NCBI GenBank assembly: GCA_046094385.1
Contig: JBJTHJ010000128.1
Span: 1-24,227 of the forward strand
From: ZLKRG08 sp046094385
GTDB taxonomy: Bacteria > Actinomycetota > Actinomycetes > Nanopelagicales > Nanopelagicaceae
DNA length: 24,227 nt
Direction: 5' to 3'
The notes under the pieces were generated by a model, which was given only the letters and a program-made list of their open reading frames with translations, was not told where the DNA came from and made no database searches. Every line of letters starts with the position of its first letter. The first letter of the stretch is position 1. Below, piece after piece: positions 1 through 9,301 of this stretch. The position numbers were made by a program, and so were the translations under genes.

Positions 1-1419
1 TTGACTGCAGGTCGTGCGGCAGTTTTAGTTGGCGGACGAACCACAGTCGAAGATGCATATGGTTATGCGAAATTCGCACGCGTCACACTTGGCACCAACG
101 ATATTGATTTTAGATCCAGAGTAGCTACCGAAGAAGAGCGAGCCTTTTTAGCAGCACATGTAGTTGGTAAAGAGATTACATATCGCGATATCGATAACGC
201 AGATCAAGTTGTACTGATCGCTTTCGAGCCAGAGGAAGAATCACCAATCGTCTTCTTGCGATTAAATAAGGCGGTTCGCAAGCGGAATTTGAAGATTCAT
301 GCAATCGCTTCCAAGCTTTCAATCGGCAATGAAAAATTAAAATCCAACTTCATTTGTGTAGCGCCTGGATCTGAAATCGCAGCGCTAGGCGGATTAGCAC
401 TTACTGATAAGTCTGTGGTTTTAGTCGGAGAGCGCGCAGCTGAGAGCGCTGGATTGTTAAGTGCGATCTCAGGTTTAACCAGCCGAAGCGGTGCAAAATT
501 GGCATGGATTCCACGTCGAGCAGGTGAACGTGGTGCGATTGAAGCAGGCGCACTTGGAAATCTATTGCCAGGTGGGCGCCCAGTATCTGATGCCGCAGCT
601 CGCGTTGATATCGCGGCAGCGTGGGGGGTACATGGTTTACCAGAGACACGTGGACTCTCGACCGATGAGATTTATGCAGCTGCGGCCAAGGGCGAGATCG
701 CTTCGCTTTTGGTAGGTGGTGTCGATCCATTCGATGGCGCAAATACTGAAGTTGCGCTGGATGCGCTTCAGAGAGCATTCGTAGTCTCATTAGAGATGCG
801 TCCATCTGCAGTTACCGAACGCGCCAATGTGGTCTTACCAATTGCAGCAGTGCCAGAAAAGAGCGGAACCTTCATTAATTGGGAAGGTCGCGGACGTAGC
901 TTCGATGTTGCAATAGATGATGCAATAGAAAGCTCATTGCAACGTAGCGATGTACGAATCCTTTCGGTACTTGCAGATGAAATCGGCAGAGCTATCAATA
1001 TCTCAACCGTTGCAAGCGCTGCCAATGAGTTCGCTTCGATAGGAAATTGGGATGGCGCTCGCGCTGAATTTGGTGGAGTTTCTACCGCCCCATCAATCTC
1101 AGTCACCGGAGATCAAGCCATACTCACTTCATGGCGTCGACTTTTGGATAGCGGATCACTGCAAGATGGAGAGGCAAACCTTGCCGGAACTGCTCGCAAG
1201 AGCGTTGCAGTCATCTCACCAAAGCGCGCATCTGCAATTGGAGCTGTCGATGGAGATTTAGTAAAGATCTCAAATAGCAAAGGTGCAATCGTGCTACCAG
1301 TGCTAATCGAAGCGATTCATGATGATGCGGTCTGGGCACCACGAAACTCTGCAGGCTCCGAATTGCTTCGAATTCTCGGAACTGCCTCTAATTCAGTGGT
1401 GACAGTGGTGAAGGCATGA
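1..1419 (+). CDS. nuoG: NADH-quinone oxidoreductase subunit G, 3' part (cut by window edge)
   Basis: This is the C-terminal 472 residues of NuoG, the large iron-sulfur subunit of the peripheral arm of respiratory complex I. NuoG proteins are normally close to 800 residues, so the N-terminal [2Fe-2S]/[4Fe-4S] region lies outside the window and the TTG at position 1 is most likely an internal leucine codon. What is visible is the catalytically inactive molybdopterin-oxidoreductase-like portion, with a putative C-terminal dinucleotide-binding-type barrel around residues 395-455. The reading frame is intact. The stop overlaps the nuoH start (ATGA, 1416-1419), so translation is probably coupled. 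Identity rests mainly on position directly before nuoH together with the actinobacterial NuoG-like C-terminus. Confidence 0.9.
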   Translation: MTAGRAAVLVGGRTTVEDAYGYAKFARVTLGTNDIDFRSRVATEEERAFLAAHVVGKEITYRDIDNADQVVLIAFEPEEESPIVFLRLNKAVRKRNLKIHAIASKLSIGNEKLKSNFICVAPGSEIAALGGLALTDKSVVLVGERAAESAGLLSAISGLTSRSGAKLAWIPRRAGERGAIEAGALGNLLPGGRPVSDAAARVDIAAAWGVHGLPETRGLSTDEIYAAAAKGEIASLLVGGVDPFDGANTEVALDALQRAFVVSLEMRPSAVTERANVVLPIAAVPEKSGTFINWEGRGRSFDVAIDDAIESSLQRSDVRILSVLADEIGRAINISTVASAANEFASIGNWDGARAEFGGVSTAPSISVTGDQAILTSWRRLLDSGSLQDGEANLAGTARKSVAVISPKRASAIGAVDGDLVKISNSKGAIVLPVLIEAIHDDAVWAPRNSAGSELLRILGTASNSVVTVVKA

Positions 1420-2651
1420 ACACATTGACCAATGCGCAATTGATCGCAAATGATCCAGGTTGGTTGATCGTCGTCAAAGCGGTAATGACCTTCGGAATTT
1501 TGGTGGTCTTCACACTTATGGCTATTTGGTGGGAGCGACGTTTAATCGGATTTATGCAGGAGCGACCAGGACCAAATAGAACTGGTCCACAAGGTTTACT
1601 GCAATCACTTGCCGATGGCGTGAAGCTCGCCCTCAAAGAGGATTTAATTCCAAAAGCTGCAGATAAAGTAGTTTTTATTCTGGCACCGATTATTAGCGCC
1701 ACCACCTGCTTCATGGCCTTTGCAATCATGCCAATGACTAGCGAAGTTACCTTATTTGGCAAGACCACAGCGATGCAGATGACCGATCTACCAATAGCGG
1801 TTCTCTATGTATTGGCGGTCTCATCAGTTGGTGTTTACGGAATCGTTTTAGCTGGTTGGTCATCTGGCTCTACTTACCCATTGCTTGGTGGACTTCGTTC
1901 AAGCGCACAAGTTATCTCCTATGAAATTGCGATGGGCCTTTCACTGGTAGCGGTATTCATCTATGCAGGTTCAATGTCGACCGGCCAGATAGTCGTGGCA
2001 CAAGATAAATGGTGGAACGTAGTCGTACTCTTCCCATCCTTCGTAATTTATTTAATATCAATGATCGGCGAGACCAATCGGGCACCATTTGACTTGGCAG
2101 AGGCCGAAGGAGAATTGGTCGGAGGCTTCCACACAGAGTATTCATCTTTGAAGTTTGCGCTCTTCTTCTTAGGCGAATATATAAATATCGCAACTGTTTC
2201 AGCGCTAGCCACTACGCTCTTCTTTGGTGGTTATCGTGCGCTGCCAGGCCTTGGCTTCACTGAACAATGGTTGGGTGGCTGGTTCGGGATGGTTTGGTTC
2301 TTGGCCAAAGTTGCCTTCTTCTTCAATATTTTCGTATGGGTACGCGCAACTTTGCCACGCATTCGTTACGACCAATTTATGAAATTTGGTTGGAAAGTTC
2401 TGATTCCATCTTCACTTGCTTGGATTTTGATCGTGGCAACTCTACGAGCGCTATCTGCAAATGGCGCATCTACAATCATCATCGCCCTCTTTTCAGGCGC
2501 AGTGGTACTTGCGGTTATGGGACTGACCTCACTTTGGGATCGCGCAAAGCAAGAAGCGAAGATCCATCCAGAGATCGAAGTTGCGCCACCGACATTTCCG
2601 GTGCCGAAATTGCCATCTAGTAATTCCACCCAAAACTCGGAGGTTCGTTAA
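1416..2651 (+). CDS. nuoH: NADH-quinone oxidoreductase subunit H
   Basis: NuoH is the membrane subunit at the junction with the peripheral arm and helps form the quinone-binding chamber of complex I. The 411-residue product has about eight hydrophobic segments. Family signatures are present: ERPGPNR at residues 49-55, the loop GETNRAPFDLAEAE at 218-231 with its conserved acidic residues, and an RATLPRIRYDQ segment near the C-terminus. A hydrophilic C-terminal tail of about 40 residues follows the last membrane helix, as is common in actinobacterial NuoH. The start overlaps the nuoG stop by four bases; a GGTGA lies a few bases upstream. The gene ends in TAATG, sharing one base with the nuoI start. 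Confidence 0.97.
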   Translation: MNTLTNAQLIANDPGWLIVVKAVMTFGILVVFTLMAIWWERRLIGFMQERPGPNRTGPQGLLQSLADGVKLALKEDLIPKAADKVVFILAPIISATTCFMAFAIMPMTSEVTLFGKTTAMQMTDLPIAVLYVLAVSSVGVYGIVLAGWSSGSTYPLLGGLRSSAQVISYEIAMGLSLVAVFIYAGSMSTGQIVVAQDKWWNVVVLFPSFVIYLISMIGETNRAPFDLAEAEGELVGGFHTEYSSLKFALFFLGEYINIATVSALATTLFFGGYRALPGLGFTEQWLGGWFGMVWFLAKVAFFFNIFVWVRATLPRIRYDQFMKFGWKVLIPSSLAWILIVATLRALSANGASTIIIALFSGAVVLAVMGLTSLWDRAKQEAKIHPEIEVAPPTFPVPKLPSSNSTQNSEVR

Positions 2652-3250
2652 TGTCAGAGTTAGAGCCAAAGAAGAATTCACTGGAGCAGGTTTCGACCGC
2701 GCCAGTTGATGAGGCCAAAGAAGGTAGCCTCTTAGCGCAGGCGAAAGGCTTCTGGGTAACGCTGCGCAATATCGGACGACCAAAGTTGACGGTCGAATAT
2801 CCAGAGGTGAAAGCGCCAACCGAAGCACGTTTTCATGGACGTCATCAATTAAATCGCCATCCAGATGGATTGGAGAAGTGTGTTGGTTGCGAACTTTGTG
2901 CTTGGGCCTGTCCTGCAGATGCGATCTATGTTGAAGGTGCGGATAACACTGATCAAGAGCGTTTCTCACCAGGTGAGCGTTATGGCAAGGTCTATCAGAT
3001 TAATTATCTACGTTGTATTTTCTGTGGCCTCTGCATCGAAGCTTGCCCAACCCGTGCTTTAACAATGACCAACGAATATGAATTGGCAGATCGCACTCGC
3101 GAGAAATTGATTTTTGAAAAAGATGATCTATTGGCACCGCTTCGGGAAGGCATGTTGCAGCCGCCGCATCCGATGTATCCAGGCACCGATGAGGGCGATT
3201 ATTACCGTGGAAAAGTAACAAGCGCTCATCCATCCCAGGAGGCCAAGTAA
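2651..3250 (+). CDS. nuoI: NADH-quinone oxidoreductase subunit I (two [4Fe-4S] clusters)
   Basis: NuoI carries the two tetranuclear clusters (N6a, N6b) that pass electrons towards the quinone-reducing N2 cluster. The 199-residue protein has two complete ferredoxin motifs: C77-x2-C80-x2-C83-x3-C87-P and C122-x2-C125-x2-C128-x3-C132-P. The first 40 residues form a hydrophilic, charged extension ahead of the ferredoxin fold. A strong GGAGG lies about eight bases upstream of the ATG, which shares its A with the preceding nuoH stop. The stop is immediately followed by the nuoJ GTG start. No key residue is missing. Confidence 0.97.
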   Translation: MSELEPKKNSLEQVSTAPVDEAKEGSLLAQAKGFWVTLRNIGRPKLTVEYPEVKAPTEARFHGRHQLNRHPDGLEKCVGCELCAWACPADAIYVEGADNTDQERFSPGERYGKVYQINYLRCIFCGLCIEACPTRALTMTNEYELADRTREKLIFEKDDLLAPLREGMLQPPHPMYPGTDEGDYYRGKVTSAHPSQEAK

Positions 3251-4069
3251 GTGAATTTGTTGCTTGAAAATATCGGCACCACCGGAACTCCGGAAGCAAT
3301 CCAGTTCTATATCTTGGCTCCGCTATCTGTAATTGCAGCGCTTGGGATGTTGCTAGTTAAGAAAGCTGTCCACTCAGCCATTTTGATGGCCTTTGTGATG
3401 TTGAGCTTGGCTTTCTTCTACATTGCTCAAGATGCGCCATTTCTTGGAATTGTGCAGATTGTGGTTTACACCGGCGCCGTCATGATGCTCTTCCTATTCA
3501 TCTTGATGTTGGTAGGTGTGGATACCAAAGAGTCATTGGTTGAGACCATCAAAGGTGTGCGCTTAGCTGCCATTAGCGCATCGATTGGTGTTGGAGTTCT
3601 GCTAATTGCATTAATCGGCAGAGCTACATTCGGATTTAATTTTGTCGGCTTAACAGAGGCAAATGCGGAAGGTAATGTGCAAGCAATTGCCTACAAATTG
3701 TTCTCTACCTATGTTTGGGCATTTGAAGTGGTATCTGCGCTCTTGATCACTGCTGCAGTCGGAGCGATGGTTTTGGCACATAGCAATCGCGTCACCCCAA
3801 GACCGACTCAACGTGAATTGGCAATTAGGCGTTTTCGCGGTGAAAGTTTGGCGGATTCTGCAGGTAAGGCAGCGCCCGGAGTCTTTGCGCGTTATAACGG
3901 TGTCGATGTGCCAGCGCTACTTCCAGATGGTTCGCCAGCCGTTGAATCAATCAATGACACCTTAAAAGCGCGTGGCACGATCCGCGATCCCCGCGAGTAC
4001 TCATTGAAAGAGATCGCGACTGCTTCTGTTGAAGAAGAACTAGAAGGACCCGAAAGAAAGGAGCGCTAA
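3251..4069 (+). CDS. nuoJ: NADH-quinone oxidoreductase subunit J
   Basis: NuoJ is a small membrane subunit of the complex I proton-translocating arm, next to NuoK. The 272-residue product begins with GTG directly after the nuoI stop, behind a strong AGGAGG (about 3238-3243) that supports this start. About five hydrophobic segments occupy residues 15-180, including a VYTGAVMMLFLF stretch typical of the family's third helix. The last roughly 85 residues are hydrophilic and charged and have no counterpart in the much shorter E. coli NuoJ; a C-terminal extension is usual in actinobacterial NuoJ. The TAATG junction couples it to nuoK. Confidence 0.95.
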   Translation: MNLLLENIGTTGTPEAIQFYILAPLSVIAALGMLLVKKAVHSAILMAFVMLSLAFFYIAQDAPFLGIVQIVVYTGAVMMLFLFILMLVGVDTKESLVETIKGVRLAAISASIGVGVLLIALIGRATFGFNFVGLTEANAEGNVQAIAYKLFSTYVWAFEVVSALLITAAVGAMVLAHSNRVTPRPTQRELAIRRFRGESLADSAGKAAPGVFARYNGVDVPALLPDGSPAVESINDTLKARGTIRDPREYSLKEIATASVEEELEGPERKER

Positions 4070-4368
4070 TGAATCCCACAAATTACCTTTATCTCTCCGC
4101 GCTACTTTTCACGATCGGTGCCGTCGGAGTCGTGGTTCGTCGTAATGCCATAGTGGTCTTTATGTGCATTGAGTTGATGTTGAATGCCGCAAATTTGGCT
4201 TTTGTCACCTTTGCCAGAATCAATGGAAATCTAGATGGTCAAGTGGTGGCTTTCTTTACGATGGTCATAGCAGCTTGCGAAGTAGTTATTGGATTGGCGA
4301 TTATCGTCACGATTTATCGCTCCCGTCGATCTGCATCAATTGATGATGCAAGTTTGTTGAGACGGTGA
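4069..4368 (+). CDS. nuoK: NADH-quinone oxidoreductase subunit K
   Basis: NuoK is the smallest antiporter-like membrane subunit of complex I and takes part in proton transfer. The 99-residue length is exactly as expected, with three hydrophobic helices. The two intramembrane glutamates important for proton pumping are present: E35 in MCIELML and E71 in ACEVVIGLA. The start shares one base with the nuoJ stop, and an AAGGAG motif lies just upstream. Four bases separate it from nuoL. Confidence 0.97.
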   Translation: MNPTNYLYLSALLFTIGAVGVVVRRNAIVVFMCIELMLNAANLAFVTFARINGNLDGQVVAFFTMVIAACEVVIGLAIIVTIYRSRRSASIDDASLLRR

Positions 4369-4372
4369 TTCG

Positions 4373-6250
4373 ATGATTGGTTACTTGATTGCGTTGCCAT
4401 TGCTAGGTTCGATCACTCTGTTGCTTGGTGGTCGCCGCACAGATAAGTGGGGCCATCTGCTGGCAACAGCGCTCTCAGGCTCAGCATTTGTACTCGGCTT
4501 AAAGTTATTCATGGATATGGTGGCATTGCCATCCGAAGAGCGTGCGATGCACCAGAAACTCTTCACCTGGATCAATGTCGGAACTTTTCAAGTTGATGCT
4601 GGCCTGCTGCTGGACCAACTATCAATCTGCTTTGTTTTGCTGATCACTGGTGTTGGCACTTTGATTCATATCTATTCAATTGCTTACATGTCGCATGATT
4701 CAGATCGCCGTCGTTTCTTTGCTTATTTAAACCTCTTTATTGCAGCGATGCTCCTGTTAGTGCTAGGTGATTCCTACCTAAATCTCTATGTTGGCTGGGA
4801 AGGTGTGGGCCTTGCTTCATACCTATTGATTGGTTTCTGGAATCAAAAACCGGCATATGCAACGGCAGCCAAGAAGGCATTCGTAATGAATCGCATTGGC
4901 GATACGGGGCTTTCATTTGCAATCATGATCGCCTTTGTGACCTTTGGTTCGGTCTCATTTGAAGGAATTAAAGAGGCTGCTCCGCAGGCATCTACGGCGG
5001 CGCTAACTGCGATTGGCATCATGCTGCTCGTTGCGGCAACTGGTAAATCAGCCCAATTCCCATTGCAAGCATGGCTAGGCGATGCGATGGCAGGTCCGAC
5101 TCCGGTTTCAGCACTGATTCACGCAGCGACCATGGTTACCGCTGGTGTTTATTTGATTACCAGATCCAATTTCATCTTTGATCTAGCACCAAATGCACAA
5201 GTTGCGGTGGCGGTAATCGGAGCCATCACCTTGTTATTCGGAGCAATTATCGGTACCGCTAAAGATGACATCAAGAAAGCGCTTGCCGCATCCACCATGT
5301 CCCAAATCGGATACATGATTTTAGGTGCAGGGCTTGGGCCAGCTGGTTATGCCTATGCGATTATGCATTTACTGACCCACGGTTTCTTTAAAGCCGGTAT
5401 GTTCCTGGGCGCAGGTTCGGTAATGCATGGCATGAATGATGAAGTCAACCTGCGTAAATATGGTGCGTTACGTAAATTTATGCCGATCACTGCAATCACC
5501 TTTGGATTTGGTTACTTGGCAATTATCGGAGTTCCACCATTTGCCGGTTTCTACTCTAAAGATAAGTTGATTGAAGTTGCGCTAAATGCTGGTGGCCTAA
5601 AGGGCTACCTATTGGGTGGTGCAGCGCTCTTGGGTGCAGCCATAACTGCCTTCTACATGTCGCGTGTTTTCATTCTGACCTTCTTTAGCCAGAAGCGTTG
5701 GGATGATGATGTGCATCCTCACGAATCACCAATTTTGATGTGGTTGCCGATGGCAGTACTTGCAGTTGGTTCAATTGCATCTGGATTCCTATTTACTAGC
5801 GGGGATTCTTTGAAGAAGTGGCTGGAACCAGTGGTTGCGCATAGCAAACATGCAGAGCATCCCGAATTGGTCTCGCATACTGTGGTCAGCTTAATGGTCT
5901 TAACTTTGGTGGCTATTGGAGTTGGTTACGCGATTTATTTATATCGCCAAGAGTCCAATCCGAATACCCCCGAGCAGGTATCGGTATTTACCAGGATCGC
6001 TAGAAAGGATCTATTACAAGACTCTGTAAATGAAGCAGTCTTCATGCGTCCTGGCCAAGTTTTAACAGAGAGCTTAGTGACCATCGATGAGAAGGTAATC
6101 GACGGCGCAGTCAATAGCGTTGGTGGTGCTGCAGTTGGATCAGGACAAATACTGCGCAAACTCCAATCAGGTTTTGTCCGTGCTTACGCAGCGATGATGT
6201 TGGCAGGTATCGCGCTTCTGCTTCTTGCGATTTGGGTGGTTACTAAATGA
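4373..6250 (+). CDS. nuoL: NADH-quinone oxidoreductase subunit L (antiporter-like)
   Basis: NuoL is the distal antiporter-like proton-pumping subunit of complex I. The 625-residue product has the family's 14 or more hydrophobic helices plus a long C-terminal region that should form the lateral helix lying along NuoM and NuoN. Key charged residues are visible: E143 in YVGWEGVGL (equivalent to E144 of E. coli NuoL) and K225 in GKSAQFPLQAW, followed by the PTPVSALIHAATMV signature. A hydrophilic loop rich in histidine (about residues 490-500) precedes the lateral-helix region. The start is four bases after nuoK. The stop overlaps the nuoM start as ATGA. Confidence 0.97.
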   Translation: MIGYLIALPLLGSITLLLGGRRTDKWGHLLATALSGSAFVLGLKLFMDMVALPSEERAMHQKLFTWINVGTFQVDAGLLLDQLSICFVLLITGVGTLIHIYSIAYMSHDSDRRRFFAYLNLFIAAMLLLVLGDSYLNLYVGWEGVGLASYLLIGFWNQKPAYATAAKKAFVMNRIGDTGLSFAIMIAFVTFGSVSFEGIKEAAPQASTAALTAIGIMLLVAATGKSAQFPLQAWLGDAMAGPTPVSALIHAATMVTAGVYLITRSNFIFDLAPNAQVAVAVIGAITLLFGAIIGTAKDDIKKALAASTMSQIGYMILGAGLGPAGYAYAIMHLLTHGFFKAGMFLGAGSVMHGMNDEVNLRKYGALRKFMPITAITFGFGYLAIIGVPPFAGFYSKDKLIEVALNAGGLKGYLLGGAALLGAAITAFYMSRVFILTFFSQKRWDDDVHPHESPILMWLPMAVLAVGSIASGFLFTSGDSLKKWLEPVVAHSKHAEHPELVSHTVVSLMVLTLVAIGVGYAIYLYRQESNPNTPEQVSVFTRIARKDLLQDSVNEAVFMRPGQVLTESLVTIDEKVIDGAVNSVGGAAVGSGQILRKLQSGFVRAYAAMMLAGIALLLLAIWVVTK

Positions 6251-7764
6251 GTTATTTAACAGTGATGCAGTTGCTTCCTCTGCTTGGCGCTGCGTTGATT
6301 GCAACGGTGGCCAAGGATCGCGAAGAGTCCATCAAGAAGCTAGCCTTCCTAACTACATTGATAGTGGCTGCAGCCGGTATCGCATTGGCGTTGCAATTTG
6401 ATCGCTCAAGTGCCGGCTTGCAATTTGTGGAGAAACGTTCCTGGATTCCAGCGTTTGGAATCAATTATGCAGTTGGCATCGATGGAATCGCGCTGGTACT
6501 GATTTTGATGTCTGTGATTCTAGCTCCGGTGGTGGTTCTTGCAGGATGGAATGAAGCAACCGGTGGTCGCTGGTCAGTGAAGACTTTCTATATTCTGATT
6601 CTGGTTCTTGAGACCATGATGATCGGGGTATTTGCAGCTACCGATGTATTCCTCTTCTATGTTTACTTTGAGGCGATGTTGGTTCCGGTCTACTTTTTGA
6701 TTGGTGGTTACGGAACTGGTGAGCGCGCTAAGGCCGCCGTGAAATTCTTGCTTTACAGCCTATTTGGTGGCTTATTGATGCTGGCATCAATCATCGGGTT
6801 ATATGTGATTGCTGGTCCCCAAGTTGGCCGGACATTTGATATCGGTGCGTTGTCTACGCTTCAAATCTCAAGCTCAACTCAAAATTGGTTGTTCTTAGGA
6901 TTCTTCATTGCCTTTGCGATCAAAGCGCCGCTTTGGCCATTTCACACCTGGTTACCAGATGCCGCAAAATCAGCAACACCGGGTACTTCAGTTCTACTGC
7001 TAGGCGTTCTAGATAAAGTCGGCACTTTCGGAATGATCCGATATTGCTTGACGCTATTTCCAGAAGCGACCAAGACATTTACACCAACTATTCTGGTGCT
7101 ATCAGTTATCTCAATTATTTACGGGGCATTTCTGGCGATTGGGCAAAGAGATATCAAGCGATTGATCGCCTTCACCTCGATTTCCCACTTCGGTTTCATC
7201 ACCATGGGAATCTTTGCAATGACTTCACAAGGTCACAGTGGCGCGACTTTGTATATGTTCAATCATGCATTCTCAACTGCAGCGCTCTTTTTGGTTGCAG
7301 GATGGATGGCGGCAAGACGTGGATCAACCACAATCGCCGACTTTGGCGGATTGCAACGAGTAACTCCGATTATGGCTTGGGCTTTCTTCTTGGCCGGAAT
7401 GTCATCGCTTGCGCTACCAGGTATGGCGAGTTTCGTCAGTGAATTCTTGGTATTAGTTGGCACGTTCACCCGATATCCAGTTGCGGCAATCGTCGCAACA
7501 TTCGGAATTGTGCTGGCAGCTTTGTATATCTTGATTCCAGTACAGAAAGCGCTACACGGTCCAACCACGCCAGGCAATGAGAATCTGCCCGATCTAAATC
7601 TGCGCGAGAAGATTGCAATTGCACCAGTGATGGCAGCAATCATCGCCTTTGGTTTCTATCCAGCGCCGTTGCTTGACATCATCAATCCAGCAGCGAAAGC
7701 CACAGTCTCAGCGCTTGGATTTAGCGATCCAACTCCGACTATCAACAATGCAGGGGGCAAATAA
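6247..7764 (+). CDS. nuoM: NADH-quinone oxidoreductase subunit M (antiporter-like)
   Basis: NuoM is the middle antiporter-like proton-pumping subunit of complex I. The 505 residues contain about 14 hydrophobic helices. The glutamate expected in helix 5 is E142 (VYFEAMLVP), and the broken-helix lysine is K226 in AIKAPLWPFHTWLPDA. The following segment, AKSATPGTSVLLLGVLDK, is the actinobacterial form of the motif that in proteobacteria reads HVEAPT. The start is within the nuoL stop (ATGA, 6247-6250) and a GGGTGG precedes it. The stop shares one base with the nuoN ATG. Confidence 0.97.
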   Translation: MSYLTVMQLLPLLGAALIATVAKDREESIKKLAFLTTLIVAAAGIALALQFDRSSAGLQFVEKRSWIPAFGINYAVGIDGIALVLILMSVILAPVVVLAGWNEATGGRWSVKTFYILILVLETMMIGVFAATDVFLFYVYFEAMLVPVYFLIGGYGTGERAKAAVKFLLYSLFGGLLMLASIIGLYVIAGPQVGRTFDIGALSTLQISSSTQNWLFLGFFIAFAIKAPLWPFHTWLPDAAKSATPGTSVLLLGVLDKVGTFGMIRYCLTLFPEATKTFTPTILVLSVISIIYGAFLAIGQRDIKRLIAFTSISHFGFITMGIFAMTSQGHSGATLYMFNHAFSTAALFLVAGWMAARRGSTTIADFGGLQRVTPIMAWAFFLAGMSSLALPGMASFVSEFLVLVGTFTRYPVAAIVATFGIVLAALYILIPVQKALHGPTTPGNENLPDLNLREKIAIAPVMAAIIAFGFYPAPLLDIINPAAKATVSALGFSDPTPTINNAGGK

Positions 7765-9284
7765 TGGGTGGATTTATCTCTCCGGTACTTAATTACTCCT
7801 TGCTCGCTCCCATCATCATCATTTTGGCGGGTGCGTTAATTGGAGTCTTGGTTGAAGCATTCGCCGGGCGGGATAAGCGCGCCTCGATTCAGTTGCCGCT
7901 GACATTGGCAACTCTGTTGCTCTCACTTGGCCAATTGATTCGAGTACGAGCAAGTGAAGCTACAGACCTTGCGGGTAATTCTGTGGTCTTCGATGGCGCT
8001 GCTTTCTTGATTCAATTATTTGTGCTTCTCGTCTCGATGCTTGGCATTCTTCTGATTGCAGATGAGAAGAACTTCACCTCATCAGCATCAGCGCTACCTG
8101 GTTCTCGCGAAGAACTTGAAGCATCAGCAGCCGGAATTCGGGTAACTGAGATCTATCCGCTAATGCTCTTCACCATCTCAGGCATGATGCTATTTCCAAT
8201 CTCTACAGATTTGATTACGTTATTTGTGGCTTTGGAACTGCTCTCGTTGCCTCTATATCTTTTGACCGGTCTCTCTCGTCGTCGCAGATTGATGTCACAG
8301 GAGGCTGCGCTTAAATACTTCCTCTTGGGTTCATTTGCTTCGGCCTTCTTCCTATTTGGCGCTGCCTTCCTTTACGGAACTTCTGGCAGCATCACATTGA
8401 GTGGAATTCGCGAATCTGTAGTGGGTGGAACTGGAAACAATATCTTCTTGTTAATCGGCATCGTCTTCATGTCGGTGGGCCTACTATTCAAGGTAGGTGC
8501 AGTGCCATTTCATGCATGGACACCCGATGTTTATCAAGGAGCTCCAACCCCAATCACCGCATTTATGGCTGCGGCCACCAAACTGGCGGCCTTCGGTGCC
8601 ATGCTTCGCATCTTTTATACATCTTTTGCCAATGCCGAATGGAATTGGCGTCCGATCATCATGGTGGTGGCAATTGCCACGATGGTGCTGGGTTCGCTAG
8701 TTGCGATTGCCCAACGAGATGTCAAACGAATGCTTGCTTACTCCTCGATTGCACATGCGGGATTCCTGCTACTTGGCGTTTATGCACTTAGCCAAAGTGG
8801 CTTGCGCGCCTCCATCTTCTATCTCGCTACATATGGCTTTACCACCATTGGAGCTTTCGCGCTTGTGACTTTGATTCGCGATGCCAATGGTGAAGTCACG
8901 GATCTAAATCGCTGGGCAGGATTGGCAAAACGATCTCCTTTGATTGCTGGCTTGTTTGCTGCGTATCTACTTGGATTTGCTGGAATTCCACTTACCTCTG
9001 GATTCATTGGCAAGTTTTCGATCTTCTCCGCTGCGTACGAAGCGGGCGGTACGGCACTAGTTATCGTCGGCGTTCTATCTTCTGCAGTAGCTGCATTCTT
9101 CTACATTCGAGTTATCGTGTTGATGTTCTTCAGAGAGCCGATTGAAGATGGCACCACAGTTGTGATTCCAACTTCATTGACTCGCAGTGTGGTTCTAATC
9201 AGCGGCATCGCAACTCTGGTTTTCGGTGTGATCCCAACACCGTTGATCAATTTCATAAATAACTACGCTACTTTCATCCGCTAA
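7764..9284 (+). CDS. nuoN: NADH-quinone oxidoreductase subunit N (antiporter-like)
   Basis: NuoN is the proximal antiporter-like proton-pumping subunit of complex I and the last nuo gene here. The 506-residue product keeps the functional charges: E158 (FVALELLSLP), K184 (AALKYFLLG), K243 (LLFKVGAVPFHAWTPDVY) and K273 (AATKLAAFG). The PDVYQGAPTPITAF signature is intact. A run of Gs (AGGGGG) lies 6-10 bases before the ATG, which shares a base with the nuoM stop. The next gene, a polyprenyl synthase, starts 17 bases downstream on the same strand. Confidence 0.97.
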   Translation: MGGFISPVLNYSLLAPIIIILAGALIGVLVEAFAGRDKRASIQLPLTLATLLLSLGQLIRVRASEATDLAGNSVVFDGAAFLIQLFVLLVSMLGILLIADEKNFTSSASALPGSREELEASAAGIRVTEIYPLMLFTISGMMLFPISTDLITLFVALELLSLPLYLLTGLSRRRRLMSQEAALKYFLLGSFASAFFLFGAAFLYGTSGSITLSGIRESVVGGTGNNIFLLIGIVFMSVGLLFKVGAVPFHAWTPDVYQGAPTPITAFMAAATKLAAFGAMLRIFYTSFANAEWNWRPIIMVVAIATMVLGSLVAIAQRDVKRMLAYSSIAHAGFLLLGVYALSQSGLRASIFYLATYGFTTIGAFALVTLIRDANGEVTDLNRWAGLAKRSPLIAGLFAAYLLGFAGIPLTSGFIGKFSIFSAAYEAGGTALVIVGVLSSAVAAFFYIRVIVLMFFREPIEDGTTVVIPTSLTRSVVLISGIATLVFGVIPTPLINFINNYATFIR

Positions 9285-9290
9285 TTTAGT

Positions 9291-9296
9291 TAGATT
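9291..9296 (+). promoter_or_regulatory. Putative -10 box of a leaderless promoter before the polyprenyl synthase gene
   Basis: TAGATT matches the TANNNT -10 pattern and ends five bases before the ATG at 9302. There is no Shine-Dalgarno sequence in between. Transcription would therefore begin at or next to the start codon. I see no good -35 element, so this rests on spacing and the recurrence of the arrangement elsewhere in the window. Confidence 0.4.
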
Positions 9297-9301
9297 AAAA
9301 G

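Noticed and set aside
1..3. TTG as a genuine nuoG start
   Set aside because: It coincides with the window edge and NuoG is normally about 800 residues; the visible part is only the C-terminal region.
401..805. 134-codon minus-strand open frame inside nuoG, and similar long antisense frames inside nuoM, groEL and the amylases
   Set aside because: They are shadows of strongly supported coding frames and have compositionally odd translations with no family features or ribosome sites.
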